Positions 18,226-27,731 of a stretch of 64,000 nt of DNA are shown here, in pieces. The notes under the pieces are model-generated. The model was not told where the DNA came from and searched no databases. It was given only the letters and a program-made list of their open reading frames with translations. Position 1 is the first letter of the stretch, and each line of letters begins with the position of its first letter. The DNA comes from Streptomyces seoulensis (GTDB lineage: Bacteria; Actinomycetota; Actinomycetes; Streptomycetales; Streptomycetaceae). Position numbers and translations under genes: made by a program. Location: positions 1,277,001 to 1,341,000 of the forward strand of contig NZ_AP025667.1 of NCBI RefSeq assembly GCF_022846655.1, read 5' to 3'.

Positions 18226-20130
18226 GTGGCAGGACGGATCAACGACGAGGACGTGAAGGCGGTACGGGACGCGGTCCCGATCGACGCCGTGGTCTCGGAG
18301 TACCTCCAGTTGCGCAACGCGGGCGGCGGCAACCTCAAGGGCCTCTGCCCCTTCCACGACGAGAAGTCGCCGTCCTTCCAGGTCAGCCCGAGCAAGGGGC
18401 TCTTCCACTGCTTCGGCTGCCAGGAGGGCGGCGACACCATCACCTTCGTGATGAAGGTGGACCACCTCTCCTTCTCCGAGGCCGTCGAGCGCCTCGCCGG
18501 CCAGGCCGGGATCACCCTGCGCTACGAGGAGGGCGGCTACAACCCCGCCCACCAGCGCGGCGAACGCATCCGCCTGGTCGAGGCCCACAAGATCGCCGCC
18601 CAGTGGTACGCCGAGCAGCTCGCCACCAGCCCCGAGGCCGACACCGGCCGGGTCTTCCTCGCCGAGCGCGGCTTCGACCAGGCCGCCGCCGTGCACTTCG
18701 GCGTCGGCTACAGCCCCCAGGGCTGGGACCACCTCACCCGCTATCTGCGCGGCAAGGGCTTCACCGACAAGGAACTGATCCTCTCCGGCCTCTCCCAGGA
18801 CGGCCGGCGCGGCCCCATCGACCGCTTCCGGGGCCGCCTGATGTGGCCCATCCGGGACATCGGCGGCGAGGTCGTCGGCTTCGGCGCCCGCAAGCTCTAC
18901 GAGTCCGACAACGGACCCAAGTACCTCAACACCCCCGACACCGCGATCTACAAGAAGTCCCAGGTCCTGTACGGCATCGACCTGGCCAAGCAGCAGATCG
19001 CCAAGTCCAGCCGGGCCGTCGTCGTCGAGGGCTACACCGACGTCATGGCCTGCCACCTCGCCGGTGTCACCACCGCCATCGCCACCTGCGGCACGGCCTT
19101 CGGCGGCGACCACATCAAGATCCTGCGCCGGCTGCTGATGGACAACGGCTCGGCCCGCGTGATCTTCACCTTCGACGGCGACGCGGCCGGGCAGAAGGCC
19201 GCGCTGCGCGCCTTCGAGGACGACCAGAAGTTCGCCGCCGAGACCTACATCGCCGTCGCCCCCGACGGCATGGACCCCTGCGACCTCCGCCTCGCCAAGG
19301 GCGACGAGGCCGTCGCCGACCTGGTCCAGCCTCGCACCCCGCTCTTCGAGTTCGCGCTGCGCCAGATCGTCGCCCGCTACGACCTCGACACCCCGGCGGG
19401 CCGCGCGGCCGCCCTGGACGAGGCCGCGCCGGTCGTCGCCCGGATCAAGAACAGCGGCGCCCAGCACGAGGTCGCCGTCGACCTCGCGGGCATGCTCGGC
19501 ATCCTCGACACCCAGTTCGTCGTCAAGCGCGTCGCCCAACTGGCCCGCTGGGCCCGCGACCGCGGCGGCAAGGGCGGCGCCCCGCAGCAGCAGTCACGCG
19601 CCCCCCAGCAGCAGTGGGAGCCCGCCCCCCGCCAGGCCGGCGGCCCCGCCCTCACCCTGCGCAACCCGGTCTACGCCACCGAACGCGAACTCCTCAAACT
19701 CGCCCTCCAGCGCCCGGAGTTGGTCTCTCCCGCCTTCGACGCCTACGGCCTCGACGAGTTCACCGCACCCCCCTACGCGGCCGTCCGCCAGACCATCGCC
19801 GAAGCCGGCGGCGCCGAGTTCGGCACCCAGGACCCCCAGGAGTACGTGGTCCGCGTCCGCGAGGCCGCCCCCGACGACACCGTGCGGGCCATGGTGACCG
19901 AGCTGGCCGTGGAGGCGATCATGCGCCGCACGGTCGACGAGACGTACGCGGGCATGGTCCTGGTGCAGATCAGGCGCCGCGCCGTCACCCGCCGCCTCAC
20001 CGAACTCCAGAGCACCCTCACCCGCCTCGGCCACGCCGATCCGGCCCAGGCGGCGGCCGTGCAGAACGAGATGATGGTCCTCACCCGGTACGACCGCGCC
20101 CTGCAGAACGAGGGTCCGGCCGCGCTGTAG
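18226..20130 (+). CDS. dnaG: DNA primase
   Basis: A 634-residue primase that lays RNA primers at the replication fork with DnaB. The N-terminal CHC2 zinc finger is CPFHDEKSPSF (Cys at residue 41) plus HCFGCQEGGD. The catalytic TOPRIM core has VVVEGYTDVMAC and FTFDGDAAGQKAA (~residues 265-330). A Gln/Pro-rich linker (~450-475) leads to the C-terminal helicase-binding domain. GTG 18226 is fixed by the leaderless promoter and by the N-terminal sequence AGRINDEDVKAVRDAVPIDAV. It is followed 191 bp later by the hrdA-type sigma gene, an actinobacterial version of the old dnaG-rpoD neighbourhood. Confidence 0.97.
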   Translation: MAGRINDEDVKAVRDAVPIDAVVSEYLQLRNAGGGNLKGLCPFHDEKSPSFQVSPSKGLFHCFGCQEGGDTITFVMKVDHLSFSEAVERLAGQAGITLRYEEGGYNPAHQRGERIRLVEAHKIAAQWYAEQLATSPEADTGRVFLAERGFDQAAAVHFGVGYSPQGWDHLTRYLRGKGFTDKELILSGLSQDGRRGPIDRFRGRLMWPIRDIGGEVVGFGARKLYESDNGPKYLNTPDTAIYKKSQVLYGIDLAKQQIAKSSRAVVVEGYTDVMACHLAGVTTAIATCGTAFGGDHIKILRRLLMDNGSARVIFTFDGDAAGQKAALRAFEDDQKFAAETYIAVAPDGMDPCDLRLAKGDEAVADLVQPRTPLFEFALRQIVARYDLDTPAGRAAALDEAAPVVARIKNSGAQHEVAVDLAGMLGILDTQFVVKRVAQLARWARDRGGKGGAPQQQSRAPQQQWEPAPRQAGGPALTLRNPVYATERELLKLALQRPELVSPAFDAYGLDEFTAPPYAAVRQTIAEAGGAEFGTQDPQEYVVRVREAAPDDTVRAMVTELAVEAIMRRTVDETYAGMVLVQIRRRAVTRRLTELQSTLTRLGHADPAQAAAVQNEMMVLTRYDRALQNEGPAAL

Positions 20131-20321
20131 GCGCCCAGGGATCACCACGCGGTCACGGACCGGAAGCAAAAAGTCACCGCACGCCCCTCGTGGCGAAGAT
20201 GTGTCGTACCCCACACTGAGGGCGGTGCCCGAGTCCCCGGAGCGCAGGCCGTCGACTCCGCGCTCCGCCGCGCCGCTGCCGCACCCCCCCCGGAGCAGCG
20301 ATCATCCTGGAGGTCGCCCCC

Positions 20322-21449
20322 GTGCAGACCCACACCCTCACGCAGACAGCCCGCACCGCCCACGGTGGTGCCGAGCCGGGCCTGCTCAGGGCCGTACCCG
20401 CGCAGAGCCAGGGCGGCCGGCACCCGGAGGCGGCCCAGGAGCCGGAGGAGACGCCCGAACCCCCCACCGAGGCACTGACCGGCGACAGCGACGAGCCCGT
20501 GACGCCCGTGCGCGGCGCCTCCCGCACCGAGAGCGGCGGGCCCTCCGCCGACCTGTTCCGCCAGTACCTCCGCGAGATCGGCCGCATCCCCCTGCTCACC
20601 GCCGCCGAGGAGGTGGATCTCGCCCGCCGGGTGGAGGCGGGGCTGTTCGCCGAGGAGAAGCTCAGCAGCACCCCCGAACTCGACAGCGGCCTCGCCCTCG
20701 ACCTGGACCGGCTCGTCGTCCTGGGGCGGATGGCCAAGCGCCGCCTGATAGAGGCCAATCTGCGCCTCGTCGTCTCCGTCGCCAAGCGGTACGTGGGCCG
20801 GGGGCTGACCATGCTCGACCTGGTCCAGGAGGGAAACCTCGGGCTCATCCGCGCGGTGGAGAAGTTCGACTACGCGCGCGGGTACAAGTTCTCCACCTAC
20901 GCCACCTGGTGGATCCGGCAGGCCATGTCCCGCGCGCTGGCGGACCAGGCCCGCACGATCCGGGTGCCGGTGCACGTGGTCGAGCTGATCAACCGGGTCG
21001 TCCGCGTGCAGCGGCGCATGCTCCAGGAGCGGGGGTACGAGCCCACCCCCGAGGAGGTCGGCGCCCACCTCGACCTGCCGCCCGAGCGGGTCCGTGAGGT
21101 GCTGCGCCTCGCCCTGGAACCGGTCTCGCTGCACGCGCCCGTGGGGGAGGAGGACGATGTCGCCCTCGGCGATCTGATCGAGGACGGGGACGCGGCGAGC
21201 CCGGTGGAGTCGGCGGCGTTCCTGCTGCTGAGACAGCATCTGGAGGCGGTGCTCTCGACCCTCGGGGAGCGGGAGCGGAAGGTCGTCCAGCTCCGTTACG
21301 GGCTGGCGGACGGCCGCCCCCGCACGCTGGAGGAGATCGGCCGGCTCTTCGGGGTGACCCGCGAGCGGATACGGCAGATCGAGTCGAAGACCCTGAGCAA
21401 GCTCCGGGACCACGCCTACGCGGACCAGCTCCGGGGCTATCTCGACTGA
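20322..21449 (+). CDS. hrdA: RNA polymerase principal-like (group 2) sigma factor, HrdA type
   Basis: A 375-residue sigma-70 protein. A disordered acidic N-terminal ~70 residues lacks the long region 1.1. Region 1.2 follows ([16 protein letters not shown]), then region 2 ([29 protein letters not shown]), region 3 and region 4.2 ([20 protein letters not shown]). Regions 2.4 and 4.2 are those of HrdB-like factors, so it should read similar -10/-35 elements. Position next to dnaG and an ABC pair matches S. coelicolor hrdA as I remember it; HrdA is dispensable there. GTG 20322 follows a GGAGG (seven bases spacing). No anti-sigma gene is adjacent. Confidence 0.85.
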   Translation: MQTHTLTQTARTAHGGAEPGLLRAVPAQSQGGRHPEAAQEPEETPEPPTEALTGDSDEPVTPVRGASRTESGGPSADLFRQYLREIGRIPLLTAAEEVDLARRVEAGLFAEEKLSSTPELDSGLALDLDRLVVLGRMAKRRLIEANLRLVVSVAKRYVGRGLTMLDLVQEGNLGLIRAVEKFDYARGYKFSTYATWWIRQAMSRALADQARTIRVPVHVVELINRVVRVQRRMLQERGYEPTPEEVGAHLDLPPERVREVLRLALEPVSLHAPVGEEDDVALGDLIEDGDAASPVESAAFLLLRQHLEAVLSTLGERERKVVQLRYGLADGRPRTLEEIGRLFGVTRERIRQIESKTLSKLRDHAYADQLRGYLD

Positions 21450-21460
21450 TTCCGGCTGCC

Positions 21461-21501
21461 TGTCGCGCAGTTCCCCCCGCCTTCGAGGGAACCGCGCGAC
21501 A
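21461..21501. terminator. Bidirectional terminator between hrdA and ABC exporter
   Basis: TGTCGCGCAGTTCCC pairs with GGGAACCGCGCGACA (one mismatch) around an 11-nt loop, between two converging stop codons (21449 and 21510). Confidence 0.75.
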
Positions 21502-21509
21502 GCCTCCTG

Positions 21510-23438
21510 CTAGTCGACCTCGGCCACCGCCTGCGCGAACTGGGCCTTGTACAGCCGCGCGTAGGCGCCGTCCGCCGCCAACAGGTCGGTGTGCGCGCCC
21601 TGTTCCACGATGGAACCGTTCTCCATCACCAGGATCGTGTCCGCGTCCCGGATCGTGGAGAGGCGGTGGGCGATGACGAACGAGGTGCGGCCGTCGGCCA
21701 GTTTGGCCATCGCCTTCTGGATCAGCACCTCGGTGCGGGTGTCCACCGAACTCGTCGCCTCGTCCAGCACCAGGATCACCGGCTCGGACAGGAACGCCCG
21801 CGCGATCGTGATGAGCTGCTTCTCACCGGCGCTCACCCCGGTGCCCTCGTCGTCGATCACCGTGTCGTAGCCGTCGGGCAGCGTACGGATGAACCGGTCC
21901 GCGTGGGCCGCCCGCGCCGCCTCCTCGATCTCGCCGCGGGTGACCTCGCGCGAGGAGCCGTACGCGATGTTCTCCGCGATGGTGCCGCCGAACAGCCAGG
22001 TGTCCTGCAGCACCATGCCGATCCCGGCCCGCAGGTCGTCGCGCGACATCTCCCGGACGTCCACACCGTCCAGCAGGATCCGGCCGCCCGTCACGTCGTA
22101 GAACCGCATCAGCAGGTTGACCAGCGTGGTCTTGCCCGCGCCGGTCGGGCCGACGATGGCCACCGTCTGGCCCGGCTCCACCTTCAGCGAGAGATCCTCG
22201 ATCAGCGACTTCTCCGGGTCGTACCGGAACGACACGTGCTCCAGCTCCACCCGGCCGCGCCGCTCGGCGGGACGCGTCCCCGGCACCGGGTCCGCCTCCT
22301 GCTCTTCGGCGTCCAGCAGCTCGAACACCCGCTCCGCCGAGGCGACACCGGACTGCACCAGGTTCGCCATCGAGGCGACCTGCGTCAGCGGCATCGAGAA
22401 CTGCCGCGAGTACTGGATGAACGCCTGCACGTCGCCGATGGACAGCGAGCCCGAAGCCACCCGCAGACCACCGACGACGGCGACCAGCACGTAGTTCAGG
22501 TTCGACACGAACATCATCAGCGGCTGCATCACACCGCTGTGGAACTGCGCCTTGAAGGCGGCCTCGTACAGCTCGTCGTTCTGCTCGGCGAACTGCTTGG
22601 CCGACTGCTCCTGGCGGCCGAACACCTTCACCAGGGTGTGCCCGGTGTACATCTCCTCGATGTGGGCGTTCAGGGTGCCGGTGGTGCGCCACTGCTGCAC
22701 GAAGTGCGGCTGCGACCGCTTGCCGACCCGCGTCGCCACCACGAAGGACAGCGGCACCGTCACCAGCGCGACCAGCGCGAGGATCCACGAGACGTAGAAC
22801 ATCATCACCAGCACACCGATGATGGTCAGCACCGCGTTGATGAGCTGGCCCATCGACTGCTGGAGCGTCTGCCCGATGTTGTCGATGTCGTTGGTGGCGC
22901 GGGAGAGCACCTCACCGCGCTGCCGCTTGTCGAAGTAGGACAGCGGCAGCCGCGACAGCTTGGACTGCACCTGCTCGCGCAGCCGGTACATCGTGCGGTT
23001 CACGGCCCGGTTCACCAGCCGGGTCGCCACCGCCATCAGCAGACCCGCGACCAGGAAGACACCGAGCGCCAGCAGCAGCACCCGGCCCACCGCGTCGAAG
23101 TCGATGCCCTGACCGGGCACGAAGTCGGTGCTGCGCAGCATGTCCGCGACCGAGCCCTGGCCCCGCGCGCGCAGCGAGTCGAGGACCTGCTCCTTGGACG
23201 CCCCGGCGGGCATCTTCCGGCCGACGATGCCGGCGAACACCAGGTCGGTGGCCTTGCCGAGGATCTTCGGGCCGACCACGTTCAGCGCCACGCTGACCAC
23301 CACGCAGGCCAGCAGGCCGTAGATGGTGACCCGTTCGGGGCGGAACTGGGCCACCAGCCGCTTGCCCGAGTTCTTGAAGTCCATCGACCGCTGGTCGGGG
23401 CCGCCCCCGGCCATCATGCGTCCCATGGGACCGGCCAT
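21510..23438 (-). CDS. ABC exporter half-transporter (second subunit of pair)
   Basis: A 642-residue fused membrane/ATPase protein. The six-helix exporter domain spans residues ~30-350 and the nucleotide-binding domain ~380-630: Walker A GPTGAGKTT, signature VSAGEKQL (Ala in place of the first Gly), Walker B VILVLDEATSSVD and switch His in FVIAHRLS. It should pair with the product of the upstream gene as a heterodimeric drug/lipid-type exporter; this subunit keeps the catalytic Glu. An N-terminal Met/Gly-rich leader (MAGPMGRMMAGGGPD) is usual for this subfamily. The start ATG 23438 shares its A with the TGA of the first subunit, so the two are coupled. Confidence 0.92.
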   Translation of the reverse strand: MAGPMGRMMAGGGPDQRSMDFKNSGKRLVAQFRPERVTIYGLLACVVVSVALNVVGPKILGKATDLVFAGIVGRKMPAGASKEQVLDSLRARGQGSVADMLRSTDFVPGQGIDFDAVGRVLLLALGVFLVAGLLMAVATRLVNRAVNRTMYRLREQVQSKLSRLPLSYFDKRQRGEVLSRATNDIDNIGQTLQQSMGQLINAVLTIIGVLVMMFYVSWILALVALVTVPLSFVVATRVGKRSQPHFVQQWRTTGTLNAHIEEMYTGHTLVKVFGRQEQSAKQFAEQNDELYEAAFKAQFHSGVMQPLMMFVSNLNYVLVAVVGGLRVASGSLSIGDVQAFIQYSRQFSMPLTQVASMANLVQSGVASAERVFELLDAEEQEADPVPGTRPAERRGRVELEHVSFRYDPEKSLIEDLSLKVEPGQTVAIVGPTGAGKTTLVNLLMRFYDVTGGRILLDGVDVREMSRDDLRAGIGMVLQDTWLFGGTIAENIAYGSSREVTRGEIEEAARAAHADRFIRTLPDGYDTVIDDEGTGVSAGEKQLITIARAFLSEPVILVLDEATSSVDTRTEVLIQKAMAKLADGRTSFVIAHRLSTIRDADTILVMENGSIVEQGAHTDLLAADGAYARLYKAQFAQAVAEVD

Positions 23439-25171
23439 CAGGCGGCCTCCGCTTCCGTCAGCTGGGAGAGCACGATCTCCCGGTAGGTCTCGTTGCCCGC
23501 CATCAGCTCGTGGTGGCGGCCGGAGCCCACCACCCGGCCCTCGTCCAGCACGATGATCCGGTCGGCGTCCCGGATGGTCGCCACCCGCTGGGCGACGATC
23601 ACCACCGTGGCGTCGGCGGTCTCCCGGCCCAGCGCCGCGCGCAGCGCCGCGTCCGTGGCGTAGTCGAGCGCGGAGAAGGAGTCGTCGAAGAGGTAGATCT
23701 CCGGGCGCTGGACCAGCGTGCGGGCGATGGCCAGACGCTGGCGCTGACCGCCCGACACATTGGTGCCGCCCTGCGCGATCGGCGCCTCCAGACCGCCCTC
23801 GAGACGCTCCACGAACTCCTTGGCCTGCGCCGTCTCCAGCGCCGCCCACAGCTCGTCGTCGGTGGCGTCCGGCTTGCCGTAGCGCAGATTGCTGCCGACG
23901 GTGCCCGCGAAGAGGTACGGCTTCTGAGGAACCAGGCCGACGGTGCGGGCCAGCAGGGCCGGGTCGGCCTCGCGCACGTCCACGCCGTCCACCAGGACCT
24001 CGCCCTCGGTGGCGTCGAACAGCCGGGGCACGAGGCCCAGCAGGGTCGACTTGCCGCTGCCGGTAGAGCCGATCACGGCCGTGGTCTCGCCCGGACGCGC
24101 CACCAGCTCGATGGAGCGCAGCACCGGCTCCTCGGCACCCGGATAGCGGAAGCCCGCGCCCCGGATCTCCAGATGCCCGTGCCCGCGCAGTTCGGTGACC
24201 GGCGCGAGCGGCGGCACGACGCTGGACTCGGTCTCCAGCACCTCCTGGATGCGCTCGGCACACACCTCCGCGCGCGGCACCATCATGAACATGAAGGTGG
24301 CCATCATCACCGACATGACGATCTGCATCAGGTAGGCGAGGAACGCGGTCAGGTCGCCGATCTGCATCCCGCCGCTGTCGATGCGGTGCGCGCCGAACCA
24401 CACCACGGCGATGGACGACACGTTCACCACGGTCATCACCATCGGGAACATCAGCGCCAGCATCCGGCCGGTGGCGAGCTGCATCTCGGTCAGCTCGCCG
24501 TTGGCCTGCCCGAACCGCCCGTGCTCGTACTCGTCGCGGACGAAGGCGCGGATGACGCGGTTGCCGGTGATCTGCTCGCGCAGCACCCGGTTCACCGTGT
24601 CCAGGCGGGTCTGCATCGACCGGAACAGCGGCCGCAGCCGGCGCACGATCAGCGCCACGCAGATGCCCAGCACCGGCACGACGGCGACCAGTACGGCGGA
24701 GAGCGGCACATCCAGCCCGAGGGCCAGCACGATGCCACCGACGCACATGATGGGCGCCGACACCATCAGGGTGAACGTCATCAGGACCAGCATCTGGACC
24801 TGCTGCACGTCATTGGTCGTACGGGTGATCAGCGAGGGCGCGCCGAAGTGGCCCAGCTCGCGGGCGGAGAAGGACTGCACCCGGTCGAAGACCGCGCCGC
24901 GCAGGTCCCGGCCGAGCGCGGAGGCGGTGCGGGCGCCGTAGTACACGGCGCCGATGTTGCAGACGACCTGGACCAGCGAGATGCCGATCATGAGGGCGCC
25001 GGCGGTCAGGATGTAACCCGTGTCACCCTTCACGACACCGTTGTCGATGATGTGCGCGTTGAGGTTCGGCAGGTAGAGCGTGGCGCAGGTCTGGAGGAGC
25101 TGGAGCGCCACCAGAAGGGCGATGGGTTTCTTGTAGGGCCTGAGACAGGTCCGCAGAAGTCGTATGAGCAC
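23438..25171 (-). CDS. ABC exporter half-transporter (first subunit of pair)
   Basis: A 577-residue fused exporter subunit, with membrane domain residues ~15-310 and ATPase domain ~335-570. Walker A is GSTGSGKST and the signature VSGGQRQRL is canonical, but Walker B reads IYLFDDSFSALD, with Asp where the catalytic Glu normally stands. That is the degenerate site typical of one partner in heterodimeric exporters. GTG 25171 gives the usual family start (V)LIRLLRTCLRPYKKP; the frame extends to 25231, but that part is not family-like. Substrate unknown. The gene is encoded immediately before its partner. Confidence 0.92.
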   Translation of the reverse strand: MLIRLLRTCLRPYKKPIALLVALQLLQTCATLYLPNLNAHIIDNGVVKGDTGYILTAGALMIGISLVQVVCNIGAVYYGARTASALGRDLRGAVFDRVQSFSARELGHFGAPSLITRTTNDVQQVQMLVLMTFTLMVSAPIMCVGGIVLALGLDVPLSAVLVAVVPVLGICVALIVRRLRPLFRSMQTRLDTVNRVLREQITGNRVIRAFVRDEYEHGRFGQANGELTEMQLATGRMLALMFPMVMTVVNVSSIAVVWFGAHRIDSGGMQIGDLTAFLAYLMQIVMSVMMATFMFMMVPRAEVCAERIQEVLETESSVVPPLAPVTELRGHGHLEIRGAGFRYPGAEEPVLRSIELVARPGETTAVIGSTGSGKSTLLGLVPRLFDATEGEVLVDGVDVREADPALLARTVGLVPQKPYLFAGTVGSNLRYGKPDATDDELWAALETAQAKEFVERLEGGLEAPIAQGGTNVSGGQRQRLAIARTLVQRPEIYLFDDSFSALDYATDAALRAALGRETADATVVIVAQRVATIRDADRIIVLDEGRVVGSGRHHELMAGNETYREIVLSQLTEAEAA

Positions 25172-25298
25172 GCTTGTCTCTCGGAGTCGGCGGTGGGGCG
25201 GTGTTCTGCCCATGGCCCTATCGTCGGGCACTCCACCCGTGTTACCTCAACCGATTAACCCATCGGGTGCCCCGCCGACCCCGGTCCGTGAAGGGGAT

Positions 25299-26753
25299 CT
25301 AGGGCCGGAGCGCGCCCGGATGGGTCTGCTCGCGCACCGCCACGTACTGCTGGCGCACCGCCTGTCCCACGGCCAGGTCGTCGCCGGGCTCCAGCACCTG
25401 CGCGGCCGCGCCGTGCCAGGCGGGCGGGGTGCGGGGGTCCAGGGTGCCCTGGGCGGCGCCGAGGGCCCAGGCGGCCTGGCGGGCGGCGCCGATCGCGGCG
25501 TAGTCGGCGGGCTGCGGCACGACCACCTGCACCCCGAACAGCGACGGCGCGATCGCCTGCACGGCGGGCAGCTCGGCGGCCTGCCCCAGCAGGAAGATCC
25601 GCCGCACCGCCACGCCCCGCCCGCGCAGCACGTCCAGCGCGTCCGCGAGCCCGCACAGCATGCCCTCGAAGGAGGCCCGCGCCAGATGCTCGGGCTTCAT
25701 CGACTCCCGGCGCAGCCCGGCGAGGGTGCCCGCGGTGTGCGGCAGGTCGGGGATGCGCTCGCCCTCCAGGTAGGGGAGCAGGACCAGGCCGTGCGAGCCG
25801 GGCGTGGAGCTCAGGGCCAGCTCGGACAGCGCCTTCAGGTCGGGCAGGCCGAGCAGTCCGGCGGTGCCGCGCAGGGCTCGTACGGCGTTCAGGGTGGTGA
25901 CGACCGGCAGATGCATGCCGGTGGCGTCGGCGAGGGAGGTGATCATCCCGGACTGGTCGGCCAGCGCCTCGGTGTGCACGGCCATCACGGACCCGGACGC
26001 GCCCAGCGAGACGACCGCGTCGCCGAGACCGATCCCGAGGCCGAACGCGGCGGCCATCGTCTCGCCGGTACCGGCGGAGATCAGCAGCCCCTCCGGGGTG
26101 GTGCCGGCGGCCGCGGCCGGGCCGATCACCTCGGGCAGCGCCACCTGGTGGCCGAGCGCCAGCTCGACCAGGTCGGACCGGTACGCGCCGGTGGCGGCGG
26201 ACCAGTACCCGGTGCCCGAGGCACCGCCCCGGTCGGTGGTCCGGCGCGCCGGGCGGCCCAGCAACTGCCAGACCAGCCAGTCGTGCGCCTGGAGCAGTGC
26301 GGCGGTACGGCTCGCGTTCTCCGGCTCGCTCTTCGCCAGCCAGCGCAGCTTGGTCACCGGCCGGGCGGCCTGCGGGACACAGCCGACCGCGTACGCCCAC
26401 GCCTCCCGGCCGCCGAGCGCGTCGATCAGGTCGGCGGCGGCCACCTGGGCCCGCTTGTCGGCCCCGGCCATCGCCGGGCGCACGGTGTTGCCCTGCGCGT
26501 CCAGCGGGACCACGGCGTTCGCCTGGGTGGAGACGCCGATCGCCTGCACCCCCTCCAGCAGCCCGCCGCCCGCCGCCTCGCCCAGGGAGAGGAGCCACGC
26601 CTGCGGGTCGACGTCACTGGGACGCGGGGCGCCCTCCGGCACGTCCAGCGGATGCGGGGCATACCCCTGACGCAGCACGGCCCCCGTGTCCGTGTCGCAG
26701 ACCACGATGCGAGTGAATGCGGGCGAACTGTCCAACCCGGCGACTATCCCCAT
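25299..26753 (-). CDS. FGGY-family carbohydrate kinase (xylulokinase-like)
   Basis: A 484-residue kinase of the FGGY fold. The N-terminal GIVAGLDSSPAFTRIVVCD phosphate loop, IGVSTQANAVVPLDAQG, HDWLVWQLLGR, DRGGASGTGYWS, the C-terminal GETMAAAFGLGIGLGD and the signature-like VRRIFLLGQAAELPAVQ are visible. It phosphorylates a sugar such as D-xylulose with ATP. Unlike genuine xylB loci there is no xylA nearby, so the substrate may differ. ATG 26753 begins directly with the phosphate-binding strand. It is monocistronic on the minus strand, between the ABC pair and a YtxH-type gene. Confidence 0.85.
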   Translation of the reverse strand: MGIVAGLDSSPAFTRIVVCDTDTGAVLRQGYAPHPLDVPEGAPRPSDVDPQAWLLSLGEAAGGGLLEGVQAIGVSTQANAVVPLDAQGNTVRPAMAGADKRAQVAAADLIDALGGREAWAYAVGCVPQAARPVTKLRWLAKSEPENASRTAALLQAHDWLVWQLLGRPARRTTDRGGASGTGYWSAATGAYRSDLVELALGHQVALPEVIGPAAAAGTTPEGLLISAGTGETMAAAFGLGIGLGDAVVSLGASGSVMAVHTEALADQSGMITSLADATGMHLPVVTTLNAVRALRGTAGLLGLPDLKALSELALSSTPGSHGLVLLPYLEGERIPDLPHTAGTLAGLRRESMKPEHLARASFEGMLCGLADALDVLRGRGVAVRRIFLLGQAAELPAVQAIAPSLFGVQVVVPQPADYAAIGAARQAAWALGAAQGTLDPRTPPAWHGAAAQVLEPGDDLAVGQAVRQQYVAVREQTHPGALRP

Positions 26754-26849
26754 GGCTCGAATTCTGCCGCAGTGCGGAGGCTGCTCCGGCCGGTATGCGT
26801 GTGCCCCCTGAGGTTTCCCGGTCAGGGGGCACGTCCGCGGGTGGCCGGT

Positions 26850-27158
26850 TCAGGGGTGGCTGGTGCCCCAGTCGTCCTCGGCCGGCCGGCCGTGCCCGTT
26901 GCGGCCGCGCAGCGAGCGGACCCGGTCGGCGAAGGATTCGGGGACGTGCTCGCCCACCTTCTCGCTGACCGTGTGCATCGCCTTGCCCGCGTAGACCCGG
27001 CCCTGCTGGGCGGCGGTCTCGGCGGTGTTGCGCACGGCGGGGTTCTGCGCGACCCCGCGAGCGGCCTTCCTGATCTGCTCGTAGCGCTGCTGACCGGCGC
27101 GTGCGCCGAGTACGTATCCCACGGCCAGTCCGGCGACGAACGTGAGCCGGTAGCGCAT
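26850..27158 (-). CDS. YtxH-type small membrane-associated protein
   Basis: A 102-residue protein. An N-terminal hydrophobic segment (RLTFVAGLAVGYVLGARAG) is followed by an amphipathic helical region (QRYEQIRKAARGVAQNP, AGKAMHTVSEKV) and a polar tail. This is the YtxH-like layout common in Streptomyces, possibly envelope or stress related; no activity is known. ATG 27158 is preferred because AAGGAAGG lies nine bases upstream; a GTG three codons earlier would touch the same AAGGAAGG. Confidence 0.75.
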   Translation of the reverse strand: MRYRLTFVAGLAVGYVLGARAGQQRYEQIRKAARGVAQNPAVRNTAETAAQQGRVYAGKAMHTVSEKVGEHVPESFADRVRSLRGRNGHGRPAEDDWGTSHP

Positions 27159-27328
27159 GTCGGCCACCCTTCCTTGCTGAGTCCCTGACGGAGATCTGTG
27201 GTGCTGGGCGGGGCCTGGAGGGCACCGATTGGCGGAGCACCCCCCTGCTTGCGCTAATGTATGTGTCGCAGCGAGCGTCCGCCCCCTGGCGAATACCCAG
27301 GTGGATGCGTTCGATGCAGACGAAGCGA

Positions 27329-27401
27329 TCCCCTGTAGCTCAATTGGCAGAGCAGCCGGCTGTTAACCGGCAGGTTACTGGTTCGAGTCCAGTCGGGGGA
27401 G
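27329..27401 (+). tRNA. tRNA-Asn (anticodon GTT)
   Basis: A 73-nt cloverleaf: acceptor TCCCCTG / CGGGGGA with one T-G pair, D arm GCTC/GAGC, anticodon stem GCCGG/CCGGC with loop CTGTTAA, T arm ACTGG-TTCGAGT-CCAGT, discriminator G. CCA is not encoded. It is the first of two adjacent tRNA-Asn genes. Confidence 0.96.
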
Positions 27402-27407
27402 CTTCGG

Positions 27408-27480
27408 TCCTCCGTAGCTCAATTGGCAGAGCAGCCGGCTGTTAACCGGCAGGTTACTGGTTCGAGTCCAGTCGGGGGAG
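27408..27480 (+). tRNA. tRNA-Asn (anticodon GTT), second copy
   Basis: Identical to the first copy from base 7 onward, differing only in the 5' acceptor strand (TCCTCCG against TCCCCTG); a T-G pair moves from position 6 to position 4. It starts six bases after the first copy ends and is followed by an intrinsic terminator. Confidence 0.96.
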
Positions 27481-27487
27481 CGCGTTG

Positions 27488-27513
27488 AAAAAGGACCCTG
27501 CGGGGTCCTTTTT
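27488..27513 (+). terminator. Intrinsic terminator of the tRNA-Asn pair
   Basis: AAAAAGGACCC pairs with GGGTCC followed by TTTTT, a rare textbook hairpin plus T-tract in this GC-rich DNA, eight bases past the second tRNA. Confidence 0.9.
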
Positions 27514-27657
27514 CATGTCCTGGGGAACCGCCGGTGGCCTGGGCGAAGTCCTCCAGGTCAGGGAAGCAGCGCGGAAGCCGACCATCCGAAGCAGGAGATC
27601 GTATGAGCGGCTATGCTGCGGCAGACGGCGCGCACAGTTGTACGCGACACGCCGCGA

Positions 27658-27731
27658 GGGGCGGTAGCTCAGCCGGTTAGAGCAGCGGACTCATAATCCG
27701 TCGGCCGTGGGTTCGAGTCCCACCCGCCCCA
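27658..27731 (+). tRNA. tRNA with CAU anticodon (elongator Met or Ile2)
   Basis: A 74-nt cloverleaf: acceptor GGGGCGG/CCGCCCC, D arm GCTC-AGCCGGTTA-GAGC, anticodon stem GCGGA/TCCGT with loop CTCATAA, T arm GTGGG-TTCGAGT-CCCAC, discriminator A. It is not an initiator, because position 1 pairs and the anticodon stem lacks three G-C pairs. Whether it is Met or the lysidine-modified tRNA-Ile(CAU) cannot be settled by eye. Confidence 0.93.

Larger units (their letters stand above)
27329..27480 (+). repeat. Tandem duplication of tRNA-Asn
   Basis: Two direct copies at a 79-bp period share an uninterrupted identical stretch of about 67 bp, from CGTAG/TGTAG to the terminal GGGGGAG. This is a recent tandem duplication or a gene-conversion pair. 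Confidence 0.9.

Noticed and set aside
23439..24746. A 1078-codon minus-strand frame that would fuse extra sequence to the second ABC subunit
   Set aside because: The upstream half overlaps the first ABC subunit in another frame and has no transporter motifs. The true start is ATG 23438 at the TGATG junction.
27329..27480. Repeated tRNA-Asn copies as attL/attR of an integrated element
   Set aside because: Only six bases lie between the copies and no integrase is adjacent. A tandem duplication explains them.
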